Assembly: GCA_001751015.1 (NCBI GenBank)
Contig: MAXM01000368.1
Coordinates: 1 to 14,367, forward strand
Direction: 5' to 3'
From: Desulfobacterales bacterium C00003106
Lineage (GTDB): Bacteria; Desulfobacterota; Desulfobacteria; Desulfobacterales; C00003106
DNA: 14,367 nucleotides
Below, one piece after another: positions 1 through 7,753 of this stretch. The notes beneath the pieces are model-generated. The model was not told where the DNA came from and searched no databases. It saw only the letters and a list, made by a program, of their open reading frames with translations. Position numbers and translations under genes: made by a program. The first letter of the stretch is position 1. Every line of letters starts with the position of its first letter.

Positions 1-650
1 GCATCAAAATAGCTTGCTATTCCATCAACTTTTGTGATTTGAGATCGAACAAATTTGACCCAAATCTATGCGCCTACTTGGGGAAGTTATTCCGTCCCCG
101 TTCCTTATTCTCATACAATACGATTTTTCACATCTCTTTTCAACCAGTTTGTTTATTTGTACCCACACCACACCTTTGACAAATCATATCTGCTGCTGTA
201 TAAATCAAACATAGACCGGAATCTTCCAGATCAACATTGATACATTCTTAACTACTTGATATTATTTTTTTAGTGAGGTAACAATTGAGACTGACAAGCT
301 TCTTAAGGGTCTCATTCGACCATCAAAAATGGTGAAAAAATGGAATTTTCTACACTTTTTGTAGATTTTAATGGGTTTTTGTACTTTTAAAGCTATATTT
401 TAAAGCAGTTTTTAGTGGCAAAATTGGCTAACTGTCACTACACTAAAATATTTTTATCAATTAAATTAATAAGTTGTCTTTTGTAAAATCGCGATCGGGA
501 AAACCTGGGATAGAGGTCTGTGCTCGACCTTGACACTGGTATTCCGTGCGGATTGATCACGAATAAACTTTGGCCGCGCGATACGCCTTTGGGAAGGAAT
601 TCCCCTCCCTCTTTGCTATTGCCCGAAAAGCAGCGCCTGGAGATAAAGAA
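1..650. other. AT-rich gene-free left flank
   Basis: No credible gene was found. An open frame at 55-240 starts with TTG, has no ribosome binding site and has a composition unlike the neighbouring genes, so it is treated as chance. Small dyads are present: GAGAC/GTCTC at 287-291 and 309-313, and TCTACA/TGTAGA at 349-354 and 360-365; neither has a terminator-like U-tract. From about 489 the GC content rises, and the stretch up to 650 looks like decayed coding sequence related to the following receiver gene (see findings). On the minus strand, positions 1-65 read without a stop and resemble part of an ISL3-type transposase, but the piece is too short to call. Confidence 0.5.
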
Positions 651-1067
651 ATGAAGCAGGGAAATGAGACGGTTCTTTTGGTTGATGATGATCAAGCTAT
701 CCTGTGTGTGGGAGTGGAGATTTTGGAGCGATTGGGGTACAGGATGTTTTCCGCGTCAGAAGGCAGCGAAGCGATTGAGGTCTACAGGGCGAACAGGGAT
801 CTTATTGATATAATTATCCTTGATATGGTTATGCCCGGCATGGACGGAGAAGAGACTTTCAGGGCCTTGAAAAGCATCAATCCCAACGTAGCTGTTGTCC
901 TTTCCAGTGGCTACAGTATCCATGGAAAAGCAATGGAAATTATGAAAGAGGGGGCGGACGATTTCATCCAGAAACCGTTCAACATGAGACAACTCTCTGA
1001 TAAGATAAGGGATATAATGGATAGCCGGGAAATGGAGGGAAAGAAGGACAAAGGGATAAGAGGTTAG
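651..1067 (+). CDS. Stand-alone receiver-domain response regulator
   Basis: A 138-residue single-domain CheY-like receiver with no output domain. Visible motifs are the acidic pair D12-D13 in LLVDDD, phosphoacceptor D58 in IILDMVMPG, the switch residue S85 or S86 in VVLSSGY, and K108 in IQKPF. The sequence style (ETVLLVDDDQAILCVG...LSSGYSIHGKA...FIQKPFNM) matches receivers normally found at the C-terminus of deltaproteobacterial hybrid histidine kinases. ATG 651 is chosen because GGAG lies 8 nt upstream; the frame is open back to a TTG at 570. The stop TAG (1065-1067) overlaps the ribosome binding site of the next gene, so translation is probably coupled to the penicillin-binding protein. No cognate kinase is adjacent. 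Phosphorylation chemistry is a family inference; a cell wall role is only suggested by position. Confidence 0.85.
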   Translation: MKQGNETVLLVDDDQAILCVGVEILERLGYRMFSASEGSEAIEVYRANRDLIDIIILDMVMPGMDGEETFRALKSINPNVAVVLSSGYSIHGKAMEIMKEGADDFIQKPFNMRQLSDKIRDIMDSREMEGKKDKGIRG

Positions 1068-1076
1068 GAGTTGTAA

Positions 1077-3086
1077 ATGCACTTTAACACTCTGCGTCCT
1101 TTACGTATTCTCGGTGATCTGTTCAAGAGAAATCGCCTGGTTGTTTCGTTTTTTCTTGTCTTGATGTTTGGCGCTCTGGTCGGCGTCGGCGCCGGCGCTT
1201 TTCTTGCTTTGATGCGCGATATGCCCCAGGTTCGGTCCCTGGAGGAATTCAATCCCTCGGCAGTGACGCGAATCTATGCGCAGGACAAGACACTGCTTGC
1301 TGAATTCTTTGTGGAAAAAAGAGTCCCCGTCTCTTTGGACGCCATTCCAAAGGAGTTGAAGGACGCTGTTATCGCCACGGAAGACACCCACTTTTACAAG
1401 CACGCCGGTGTTGATATCAAAGGCATTATTCGTGCCCTGATCAAGGACATTATGGCCCGCCGATTTGTTGAAGGGGCGAGTACCATAACTCAGCAGCTTG
1501 CCAAGACCCTTTTTCTGACTTCCAGAAAAACTATTTTAAGAAAGGCAAAAGAGGCGTTATTGGCCGTCCAGATCGAACGCTGTTATACCAAGGACGAGAT
1601 ACTGGAGCTCTATCTTAACCAGATCTATTTGGGTAGCGGCGCATACGGTGTCGAGGCTGCGGCCAATGTCTATTTTGCGAAGCCGGTGCAGGATCTTACC
1701 CTGCCGGAATGTGCTCTGATTGCCGGATTGCCGAAGTCTCCTTCGCGGTATTCCCCGCTTGTTAACAAAGACCTGGCTCTGAAACGGCGGTCTGTTGTAT
1801 TGAGGCGCATGAGACAAACGGGACGGATCTCTGACACGGAGTATCAACAGGCCAGGGACGCGCCTCTTCTGCTCGCTGAAGCAAAAAAAAGGAGGCGGAA
1901 GGCGCCCTATTTCGTGGAATACGTGAGGGCGTTTCTGGAAGATGTCCTGGGCCGGAAAGCCCTGTATGAAAAGGGGCTGACAGTATATACCACGCTTGAT
2001 TCCGCCAAACAGTATGCGGCTGAAAAGGCGCTGAAGGCCGGCCTGGAGGCGCTCGAAAAGCGGCAAAATACGGAGGACGGAAAAGAGGAAAAACATCCCG
2101 AGGGGGCATTGATCTGTTTGAATGCGCATCAGGGGAGTATATTAGCAATGGTGGGCGGCAGGGATTTCGCGGAGAGTCCATTTAACCGCGCTACTCAGGC
2201 CCTGCGTCAGCCGGGTTCAGCCTTTAAGCCCGTAGTCTATTCATACGCCATAGAACGAGGTTTTGCCCAGAATGACACGATTTGGGACGGTCCTGTTGTC
2301 TTCAAAGGGGGCGGGCGCGAAGAGAACTGGACGCCTGCCAATTTCTCAGGCGAATACAAAGGGGAGATGACTCTCCGATGGGCGCTTGCTGTTTCCGAGA
2401 ATATTCCGGCAGTGAAGCTGTTAAACAAGCTTGGCGTGGAATCCGTAATCCGGTTCGCGCGTAATATGGGGATAACCTCTCCGTTGCGGTCCAACCTCAC
2501 CCTTGCCCTTGGGACCTCTGAGGTAACGCTTCTTGAATTGACATCCGCGTATTCCGTATTTCCGAATCAAGGCGTACGGGTCAAGCCATGCGCGGTCATT
2601 GAGGTCCTTGACAGCAACGGCCGCGTGTTGTGGAAGATGAAACCGGCAAGACGGACAGTGATGAGCAAAGAAACAGCCTATATCGTTACAGACATGCTGC
2701 GTGGTGTTGTTCAGAACGGAACAGGGAGAAAGGCGCGAGGGATAAGACGACCGCTTGGAGGCAAGACCGGCACTACGAATGCATACAGAGACGCCCTTTT
2801 TGTAGGTTTTTCTCCCAGCCTGACAAGCGGGGTCTGGATAGGGTATGATAACCATGATAGTTTAGGAGACCTTGAGACAGGCGGAAGGGCCGCTCTTCCG
2901 ATCTGGGTTGATTTCATGGAGGAGGTCTTGACAGGTGTTCCGTACCAGGATTTTGCAGCTCCGCAAAACACTGTAATGGCGCCGATTGACAGGGAATCAG
3001 GAGAGTTGGCGTCAGAGGACTGCCCGTTTGCTGAAGATGCGGCTTTCATAAAGGGAACAGAACCTAAGGGCCGTGGACGGCACTAA
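1077..3086 (+). CDS. mrcA: Class A penicillin-binding protein (PBP1A type)
   Basis: A bifunctional peptidoglycan synthase of 669 residues, anchored in the inner membrane and active in the periplasm. After a short cytoplasmic N-terminus there is one membrane segment at about 20-47. The GT51 glycosyltransferase domain follows, with catalytic E102 in EDTHFYKH, GASTITQQ (Q139-Q140) and the KEALLAVQIE...LELYLNQIYLG signature. The transpeptidase domain has all three active-site motifs: SAFK (S381 nucleophile, K384), SEN (440-442) and KTG (563-565). It is shorter than E. coli PBP1A (about 850 residues) but within the range for this group. AGGAG at 1066-1070, overlapping the previous stop, precedes ATG 1077. 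The TAA stop abuts an inverted-repeat element, so its 3' end is a rearranged site. The symbol is by family; ponA is used equally. Confidence 0.95.
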   Translation: MHFNTLRPLRILGDLFKRNRLVVSFFLVLMFGALVGVGAGAFLALMRDMPQVRSLEEFNPSAVTRIYAQDKTLLAEFFVEKRVPVSLDAIPKELKDAVIATEDTHFYKHAGVDIKGIIRALIKDIMARRFVEGASTITQQLAKTLFLTSRKTILRKAKEALLAVQIERCYTKDEILELYLNQIYLGSGAYGVEAAANVYFAKPVQDLTLPECALIAGLPKSPSRYSPLVNKDLALKRRSVVLRRMRQTGRISDTEYQQARDAPLLLAEAKKRRRKAPYFVEYVRAFLEDVLGRKALYEKGLTVYTTLDSAKQYAAEKALKAGLEALEKRQNTEDGKEEKHPEGALICLNAHQGSILAMVGGRDFAESPFNRATQALRQPGSAFKPVVYSYAIERGFAQNDTIWDGPVVFKGGGREENWTPANFSGEYKGEMTLRWALAVSENIPAVKLLNKLGVESVIRFARNMGITSPLRSNLTLALGTSEVTLLELTSAYSVFPNQGVRVKPCAVIEVLDSNGRVLWKMKPARRTVMSKETAYIVTDMLRGVVQNGTGRKARGIRRPLGGKTGTTNAYRDALFVGFSPSLTSGVWIGYDNHDSLGDLETGGRAALPIWVDFMEEVLTGVPYQDFAAPQNTVMAPIDRESGELASEDCPFAEDAAFIKGTEPKGRGRH

Positions 3087-3232
3087 GGGCTCGCCCAAAA
3101 ATAACTTTCATGCGTCGATCCATCCTGCATGGTTGCGTTGCCCGTCGGTTAAGCCTGCTATTCGCCCTTCTCGCGCCTTGTCATGCGGGCGCCTCAACAC
3201 CTGAAAATGTAAATTTATTTTTGGGCGAACCC
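3087..3232. mobile_element. MITE-like inverted-repeat element between convergent stops
   Basis: A 146-bp element with no open frame. Its ends are 18-bp inverted repeats, 3087-3104 (GGGCTCGCCCAAAAATAA) and 3215-3232, which match at 17 of 18 positions. The trinucleotide TAA flanks both sides (3084-3086 and 3233-3235), consistent with a target duplication; a TA duplication of the IS630/Tc1 type is an alternative reading. The element separates the TAA of the PBP gene from the TAG of the aminotransferase and contributes one base to the latter. The paired arms could fold in RNA from either direction and may act as a bidirectional transcription barrier, though no classical hairpin plus U-tract terminator is seen. 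A non-autonomous transposon is inferred. Confidence 0.65.
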
Positions 3233-4419
3233 TAAAGCGTTACGAATTTTTCCATGGTCCGCTTAAAACCGGGGAGTGCGCCCATAATTGTCTTGTCATC
3301 CACGCAAAAGGCGATTCTGAAATGCCCTGGGCCTTGAAAACCGCTGCCCGGCACGGTTAGAATGTGTTCTTCCTGCAGGAATTTTACAAATGCCACATCA
3401 TCGGGGATGGGGGTCTTCGGAAAGAGATAGAACGCCCCTTCGGGCCTTTTGAGCGAATAGCCATAGTCAGAGAGGGCATCACACAGGAGGTCCCGTTTTT
3501 TTTGATAGATCCCCGGGTCAACGCTGACACCCTGCAGTTTACTGATGACCCGCTGCATCAAGGCCGGTGCATTCACATAACCGAGTATCCGATTGGCCAG
3601 CGCAAAACCGGGTAACAGGTCATCCCTGTGATCGGCATACGGGTTTGCAGCGAGAAATCCTATCCGTTCGCCGGGAACGGACAGGTCCTTGGAATATGAC
3701 GTGACGATGATGCTGTTGGGGTAGATGCCGAGTATGCCCGGAACCCTGGCGTTGTCAAATGTGATTTTTCTGTAAGGTTCGTCAGAGATCAGATAGATGG
3801 TCTTCTGGTGTTTCTCGGAATGCTTTGTCAGCAGGTCGGCAAGGTCTGTCAGGACTTTCAGGGTATATATCCTGCCGGTCGGATTATTCGGGGAATTAAT
3901 AAGAACCGCACGGGTGTTTCCGGAAATCTGTTTTTCAATTGCGGCGATATCGATATCAAAATCTGAACGGGTCGGGGCCGTTTTCAGGATTCCCCCGTGA
4001 TTCGCCACATAGAAGGCATATTCTACAAAGTAGGGGGCAGGTGTTATTACCTCCTCCTGCGGGTTCAGTATGGTTTTCAGGACAACGTTCAGCGCCCCTG
4101 CGGCGCCGCATGTCATTACTATATCTTCCGACGTGATAAAGAGACCCTGTTCGTCTGTGAGGAAATCGGCTATTGCTCCGCGAGTCTCAAGGTAGCCTGT
4201 ATTTGGCATGTAGGCATGATTTCCAGGTTGTGATGAGGCCGCGGTTTCTTTGAGAACCCGCGAGAATTCCCCGGGAGGTTCCAGATTCGGATTTCCAAGA
4301 CTGAAATCAAATACGTTTTCAGCCCCGTATTCGGCCTTGAGCCGGGAACCTTCCTCAAACATCCTGCGTATCCAGGAAGAACGCGACAAGATTTCTTCGA
4401 TATTTCTTGATATGGACAT
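3232..4419 (-). CDS. PLP-dependent class I/II aminotransferase
   Basis: A 395-residue fold-type I aminotransferase, cytosolic. Visible cofactor and substrate motifs are NSPNNPTG (175-182), SDEPY (212-216), the Schiff-base lysine K244 in SYSKDLSVPGERIGF with phosphate-binding R252, and a C-terminal FRIAFC arginine expected to bind the substrate carboxylate. The family resembles aspartate/aromatic aminotransferases, and close relatives with the opening SSWIRRMFEEG and the SYSKDLS motif are common in deltaproteobacteria, but the amino donor cannot be read from the sequence. ATG 4419 has GGAG about 10 nt upstream on the minus strand. The length is full. The stop codon TAG lies at the edge of the inverted-repeat element at 3087-3232. 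It stands alone, divergent from fabH. Confidence 0.9.
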   Translation of the reverse strand: MSISRNIEEILSRSSWIRRMFEEGSRLKAEYGAENVFDFSLGNPNLEPPGEFSRVLKETAASSQPGNHAYMPNTGYLETRGAIADFLTDEQGLFITSEDIVMTCGAAGALNVVLKTILNPQEEVITPAPYFVEYAFYVANHGGILKTAPTRSDFDIDIAAIEKQISGNTRAVLINSPNNPTGRIYTLKVLTDLADLLTKHSEKHQKTIYLISDEPYRKITFDNARVPGILGIYPNSIIVTSYSKDLSVPGERIGFLAANPYADHRDDLLPGFALANRILGYVNAPALMQRVISKLQGVSVDPGIYQKKRDLLCDALSDYGYSLKRPEGAFYLFPKTPIPDDVAFVKFLQEEHILTVPGSGFQGPGHFRIAFCVDDKTIMGALPGFKRTMEKFVTL

Positions 4420-4612
4420 GGGGCAACTCCGTATATTTTACGATTCATGTAACAGAAGGAGTCGAATGGGGCAAGGATTTTGTCAAAAAGATAGTGACAG
4501 AGTTCGCAAGTTATGTTAGCAAAAAACAACTGATCTGATGGTGAATGTGTTAGGTGGTTCAATATCGTTCACAAAAAGGACTTTTTACAAAACCAGCTTA
4601 GTCTTTTCAAAC

Positions 4613-4688
4613 CTAAGTTGAGCTATCAGCCTTTAGCTGTTAGCTATTAGTTTAATGATTACAGAATATTTTGCTATTACAAACTTTC
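4613..4688 (+). repeat. Dispersed spacer repeat, long copy
   Basis: The copy opens with CTAAGTTGAGC (4613-4623). The heptamer units AGCTATC AGCCTTT and AGCTGTT AGCTATT occupy 4621-4648. A 44-nt stretch at 4645-4688 matches 13882-13925 at 42 of 44 positions. The two copies differ by exactly 21 nt, three heptamers, present here and absent at 13871-13925. The function is unknown. Confidence 0.8.
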
Positions 4689-4700
4689 ACCCATTGGGTG
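4685..4700. repeat. TTTCACCCA-type palindrome, copy 1
   Basis: TTTCACCCATTGGGTG is an interrupted palindrome around a single central base. A related perfect palindrome occurs at 9918-9936. Both stand in intergenic DNA, and in both the preceding bases include TTAC, so they may belong to the same repeat family. Confidence 0.6.
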
Positions 4701-4793
4701 CAATTTCTAATTAACAAATACCTTGCTTGTTCAAAGTTAAACGCTAATGATTAACAGCTAATCGCGCAATTCAGGTAAAAATATATCCACTTG

Positions 4794-4825
4794 TTTCAGC
4801 CTCTTTATATTTCATGAGGCTGAAA
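4794..4825. promoter_or_regulatory. Perfect 10-bp inverted repeat before fabH
   Basis: TTTCAGCCTC (4794-4803) is the exact reverse complement of GAGGCTGAAA (4816-4825), with a 12-nt AT-rich loop containing TATATT. It ends 27 nt before the fabH start codon. It could be an operator around a promoter -10 element or a leader hairpin. There is no U-tract after it, so a terminator is unlikely. No known regulator site was recognised. Confidence 0.45.
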
Positions 4826-4852
4826 TGATACGAAGTGAGGAAGTACTGCAAT

Positions 4853-5854
4853 ATGTTCAAAGCGCGTATCATCGGCACGGGTTCTACAACCCCCAAGAGA
4901 ATACTGACCAATACAGACCTTGAAAACATCGTAGACACGTCGGATGAATGGATTACAAGAAGAACCGGGATCAAGGAACGGCGTATTTCTCAAAAAGGGA
5001 AGGGGGAAAAGGCCTTTGATTTAGCGGCTGACGCGTCTTTGAAGGCCCTTGAGATGGCCGGTATGGGGCCGGATGAACCAGACCTTATCATTCTTGGCAC
5101 AATCACGCCGGACCGGCAGTTCCCATCAGTCGCATGCATGGTTCAGGACAAGATCAATGCCGTTAATGCCAATGCGTTCGATGTCTCTGCCGGGTGTTCG
5201 GGTTTTCTGTATGCCCTTTCGATTGCAGAAAATGCCATAGCAACCGGAGGCTCTGAAAAGGCCCTGGTAATCGGCGCTGAACTGCTTTCTTCAGTTGCCA
5301 ACTGGGAAGACAGAAGCACCTGTGTTCTTCTTGGAGACGGCGCCGGCGCGGTAGTGCTTGGCCGGTCTGATAAGGATGAAGGAATCCTCTCTTCTCATCT
5401 CGGCTCTGACGGAAGATACTGGAAGCTTCTCTATTCGGAAGAAGGTACTCCTGACCCCCCGAAGATACTGGAGGCGTTTGAAGGAAAACCGTATTATCTC
5501 GCAATGGAGGGGAACAAGCTGTTTAAGAAAGCAGTAAAGCATCTTGCTGACGTCGCCATGGAAGCGCTAAGACACAATAATCTTTCCGGGTCCGACGTAA
5601 GACTCGTGGTTCCTCATCAGGCAAACATCCGCATTATAGAAGCCCTGGCCGACAGGATATCTTTGCCCATGGAAAAAGTCTATACGAATATCCACAAATA
5701 CGGGAATACGTCTTCCGCCTCTATCCCTATCGCTTTAGACGAGGCCAACCGGGAGGGGATGTTAAGACCGGGTGATATTGTGCTTCTCGTCACCTTTGGG
5801 GCGGGTCTCACATGGGGGGCGTCGGTAGTGCGCTGGTCTTTGGATATTCGTTGA
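4853..5854 (+). CDS. fabH: Beta-ketoacyl-ACP synthase III
   Basis: This enzyme condenses acetyl-CoA (or another acyl-CoA) with malonyl-ACP to start fatty acid synthesis, in the cytosol. The 333-residue product opens with the family signature IIGTGSTTPKRILTNTDLE...VDTSDEWITRRTGIKERR. The catalytic triad is complete: C115 in SAGCSGF, H255 in PHQANIRI and N285 in YGNTSSASIP. The C-terminal FGAGLTWGASVVRW is also typical. ATG 4853 is preferred over an in-frame GTG at 4835, because the conserved N-terminus begins at MFKARIIGTG and GAGG lies about 12 nt before the ATG. No other fab or acp gene is adjacent, so a paralogue with another acyl primer is possible. It converges with the NifU-type gene, with only 14 nt between their stops. 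Confidence 0.93.
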   Translation: MFKARIIGTGSTTPKRILTNTDLENIVDTSDEWITRRTGIKERRISQKGKGEKAFDLAADASLKALEMAGMGPDEPDLIILGTITPDRQFPSVACMVQDKINAVNANAFDVSAGCSGFLYALSIAENAIATGGSEKALVIGAELLSSVANWEDRSTCVLLGDGAGAVVLGRSDKDEGILSSHLGSDGRYWKLLYSEEGTPDPPKILEAFEGKPYYLAMEGNKLFKKAVKHLADVAMEALRHNNLSGSDVRLVVPHQANIRIIEALADRISLPMEKVYTNIHKYGNTSSASIPIALDEANREGMLRPGDIVLLVTFGAGLTWGASVVRWSLDIR

Positions 5855-5868
5855 ATGGTTAAAGTTTT

Positions 5869-6090
5869 CTAACTGACCGCTTCGACTCTTTCAACATTAG
5901 GGACTTCCTTAATCAGAAATTTTTCGATGCCGTTCTTCAATGTCTGTTGCGCCATCGGACAGCCTTTGCATGCGCCTTGAAGTCGTACTTTTACGACGTT
6001 TCCATCCAATTCAACAAGCTCCACATCACCGCCGTCTGTCTGAAGGGCAGGGCGAATCTTGTCCAATGCCGCCTGAACCAGTTCTTTCAT
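5869..6090 (-). CDS. NifU C-terminal-domain Fe-S scaffold protein
   Basis: A 73-residue protein made only of the NifU C-terminal (Nfu) domain. The Fe-S binding CxxC is present as C41-K-G-C44 in QGACKGCPMAQQTLKNGIE, after the conserved IRPALQTDGGDVELVELDG. It is expected to hold and pass on a [4Fe-4S] cluster as a dimer in the cytosol. The length is usual for stand-alone Nfu proteins of anaerobes. ATG 6090 is supported by AGGA about 9 nt upstream on the minus strand. No isc or suf gene is next to it. About 160 nt of gene-free DNA separate it from the kinase gene whose 3' end lies at 6253. Confidence 0.9.
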   Translation of the reverse strand: MKELVQAALDKIRPALQTDGGDVELVELDGNVVKVRLQGACKGCPMAQQTLKNGIEKFLIKEVPNVERVEAVS

Positions 6091-6229
6091 TTTTCCAATT
6101 CCTTTCTTGTGAGAATAAAGCCTCTGAAGTCATGCGCCTTGAGATTCAAAATATCTTAATACAAGTCATTGAAGTTGGCAATACAAAAAAGTTCGTAATT
6201 GGTTGAAGACTGACTTGAGAGATGATCTT

Positions 6230-6262
6230 GGCAGGTTTCCGCGGGGGCGGGTTTACCCTGCC
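6230..6262. terminator. Possible hairpin at 3' end of kinase gene
   Basis: GGCAGG (6230-6235) pairs with CCTGCC (6257-6262), with an inner CCGC/GCGG stem, straddling the kinase stop codon. No U-tract follows on the minus strand, so a factor-independent terminator is doubtful; mRNA end protection is equally possible. Confidence 0.25.
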
Positions 6263-7725
6263 TCTTGTTCTTTGTGGCTTGTGGCTCTGGGAATGACTAC
6301 GGTAAGGGTGGTCCCTTCGCCGGGATAGCTTTGTATATCAATAGTTCCGTTGTGTGTTTCAAGGATTCGCGAGACAATCGTAAGACCTATTCCAGCCCCC
6401 CGGTTTTTTGTAGTATAAAAAGGGTCGTAGATGAGCGGGATATCGTTTTCCGGTATTCCTCTGCCCGTATCTGATACTCGTATTTCGACGGAGTCGTTTC
6501 GTTCCCTGGCCTTGATTCCGAGATCTCCCTTTCCGGTCATTGCCTCGCAGGCATTTATTATTATCTGACGAAAGAGTTCATTCAGGAAAGCGCTGTCTCC
6601 GACAACTGCAATATCTTCGGGGCTGATGTCCAATGATACATCCACATCCCTGCATTTTTCCGTTGAAAACGCCTTCTTAATAACACGATTTACTGTGGCG
6701 AGTATCTCTACGCTGTGAAATGCGACCTCCTGCTTGCGAGTGTAACGGGCGTAATTTTCGATATCCCGCACCATGTCATCCAATCGGTCCACGCTTTCCA
6801 GTATAGGGGCTATGTAGGCCCTGTTTTTGTCGTCCGGGGCCATTCTCTTTTTCAGTAGATTGGCGTATCCTCCGAGTGTAATCAGAACATTGCGAACCTG
6901 ATGTGCAACGCCGTCCGCCAAATGCCCCAGCGATGCCATTCGTTCGCTCTTGACGAGGCGCCTTTCCATTTTCTTTGTGCGTGTCAGGTCGGTGACTACG
7001 GTCACTATTGCCTTGATCGGATCATCCTTGAGAAAGGAAGCGGAAAAGAGGCCGTAACTCATCCTCTTGTCTTTTCGGAGAAACCTGAACTCTTCCTTGA
7101 ACTTCCCGGTAGAAAATAGTGCGTCCCTGATCTTTTGAGGAGAAAGATTGACCTTCTCCTTTTCAAGGATGTCCCACATGGAAACGTCTATGACATCCTT
7201 TCTTTTATACAGCCAGAATTGTTCAGCCGCCCTGTTTATGTACTTTATGTTACCTTCGGCATCAGTAGAGATAATGGCCTCGTTTACACGCTCCATGTTA
7301 TGAGCAAGATACTGGTTGTATGTCTCTAATTCCTCCTTGCGACAAACGTTTTCCAGCCTTTCCCTGTGTCGATCAATGTGCATCCTGACTAAGCTGACAA
7401 GGGTGCTCATCCGGAGCGGTTTGGTAACATAATCTTCTGCGCCGGCCTTCATCGATTCCACGGCAATCTTCTCGGAACCGGTCCCTGTTATCATAATCAC
7501 CAACGCAGTCGGGTTTTTCTTTCTGATCTCCTTCAGCCCTTCGAGGCCGGTCATATTGGGCATGAAATGGTCAAGAAGGACAATGTCCGGATTCTCCTTC
7601 GTGTATTGTTTAAGCCCCTCCAACGCATCATACGCTTGAAATATCTGAAATGCGTTTTGACTCAGATATTCGGCCACAGCGTTGTTCAACACCTTGTCGT
7701 CGTCTACGATCAGAACCTTGTCCAT
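6253..7725 (-). CDS. Receiver-PAS-histidine kinase, cytosolic
   Basis: A 490-residue signalling protein with no membrane segment. Residues 1-120 form a CheY-like receiver (D8-D10, phosphoacceptor D52 in LLDHFMP, T80, K102 in TKPLR). A short helical linker leads to a PAS domain at about 140-250 (EAIISTDAEGNIKYINRAAEQFW). The dimerisation helix carries H275 in GVAHQVRN. The ATPase domain has N391 in IINACEAM, the DTGRGIP box (419-425), DPFYTTK and GAGIGL (443-448). All kinase motifs are intact. The receiver at the N-terminus suggests the kinase is itself controlled by phosphotransfer or passes phosphate to an outside protein. No regulator gene is adjacent; the receiver at 651 is far away. No strong ribosome binding site precedes ATG 7725. 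Two inverted-repeat elements lie within 350 bp upstream and may separate it from its promoter. Confidence 0.93.
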   Translation of the reverse strand: MDKVLIVDDDKVLNNAVAEYLSQNAFQIFQAYDALEGLKQYTKENPDIVLLDHFMPNMTGLEGLKEIRKKNPTALVIMITGTGSEKIAVESMKAGAEDYVTKPLRMSTLVSLVRMHIDRHRERLENVCRKEELETYNQYLAHNMERVNEAIISTDAEGNIKYINRAAEQFWLYKRKDVIDVSMWDILEKEKVNLSPQKIRDALFSTGKFKEEFRFLRKDKRMSYGLFSASFLKDDPIKAIVTVVTDLTRTKKMERRLVKSERMASLGHLADGVAHQVRNVLITLGGYANLLKKRMAPDDKNRAYIAPILESVDRLDDMVRDIENYARYTRKQEVAFHSVEILATVNRVIKKAFSTEKCRDVDVSLDISPEDIAVVGDSAFLNELFRQIIINACEAMTGKGDLGIKARERNDSVEIRVSDTGRGIPENDIPLIYDPFYTTKNRGAGIGLTIVSRILETHNGTIDIQSYPGEGTTLTVVIPRATSHKEQEAG

Positions 7726-7753
7726 GGTATGCTTGTCCGTGGTAAAGATTGTT

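Larger units (their letters stand above)
4420..4852. other. Repeat-rich divergent spacer
   Basis: This gap between the divergent aminotransferase and fabH genes has no coding content. It holds heptamer repeats (4621-4650), a 44-nt sequence repeated near lptG (4645-4688), a TTTCACCCA/TGGGTG palindrome (4685-4700) and a perfect 10-bp inverted repeat (4794-4825). Promoters for both flanking genes should lie here, but no convincing -35/-10 pair was identified. Confidence 0.6.

Noticed and set aside
55..240. Open frame of 61 codons in the left flank
   Set aside because: TTG start, no ribosome binding site, no family resemblance, and AT-rich composition unlike the real genes.
1557..2129. Long minus-strand open frame inside the PBP gene
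   Set aside because: It lies wholly within the strongly supported mrcA coding sequence; the product is low-complexity and arginine/leucine rich as expected of an antisense shadow.
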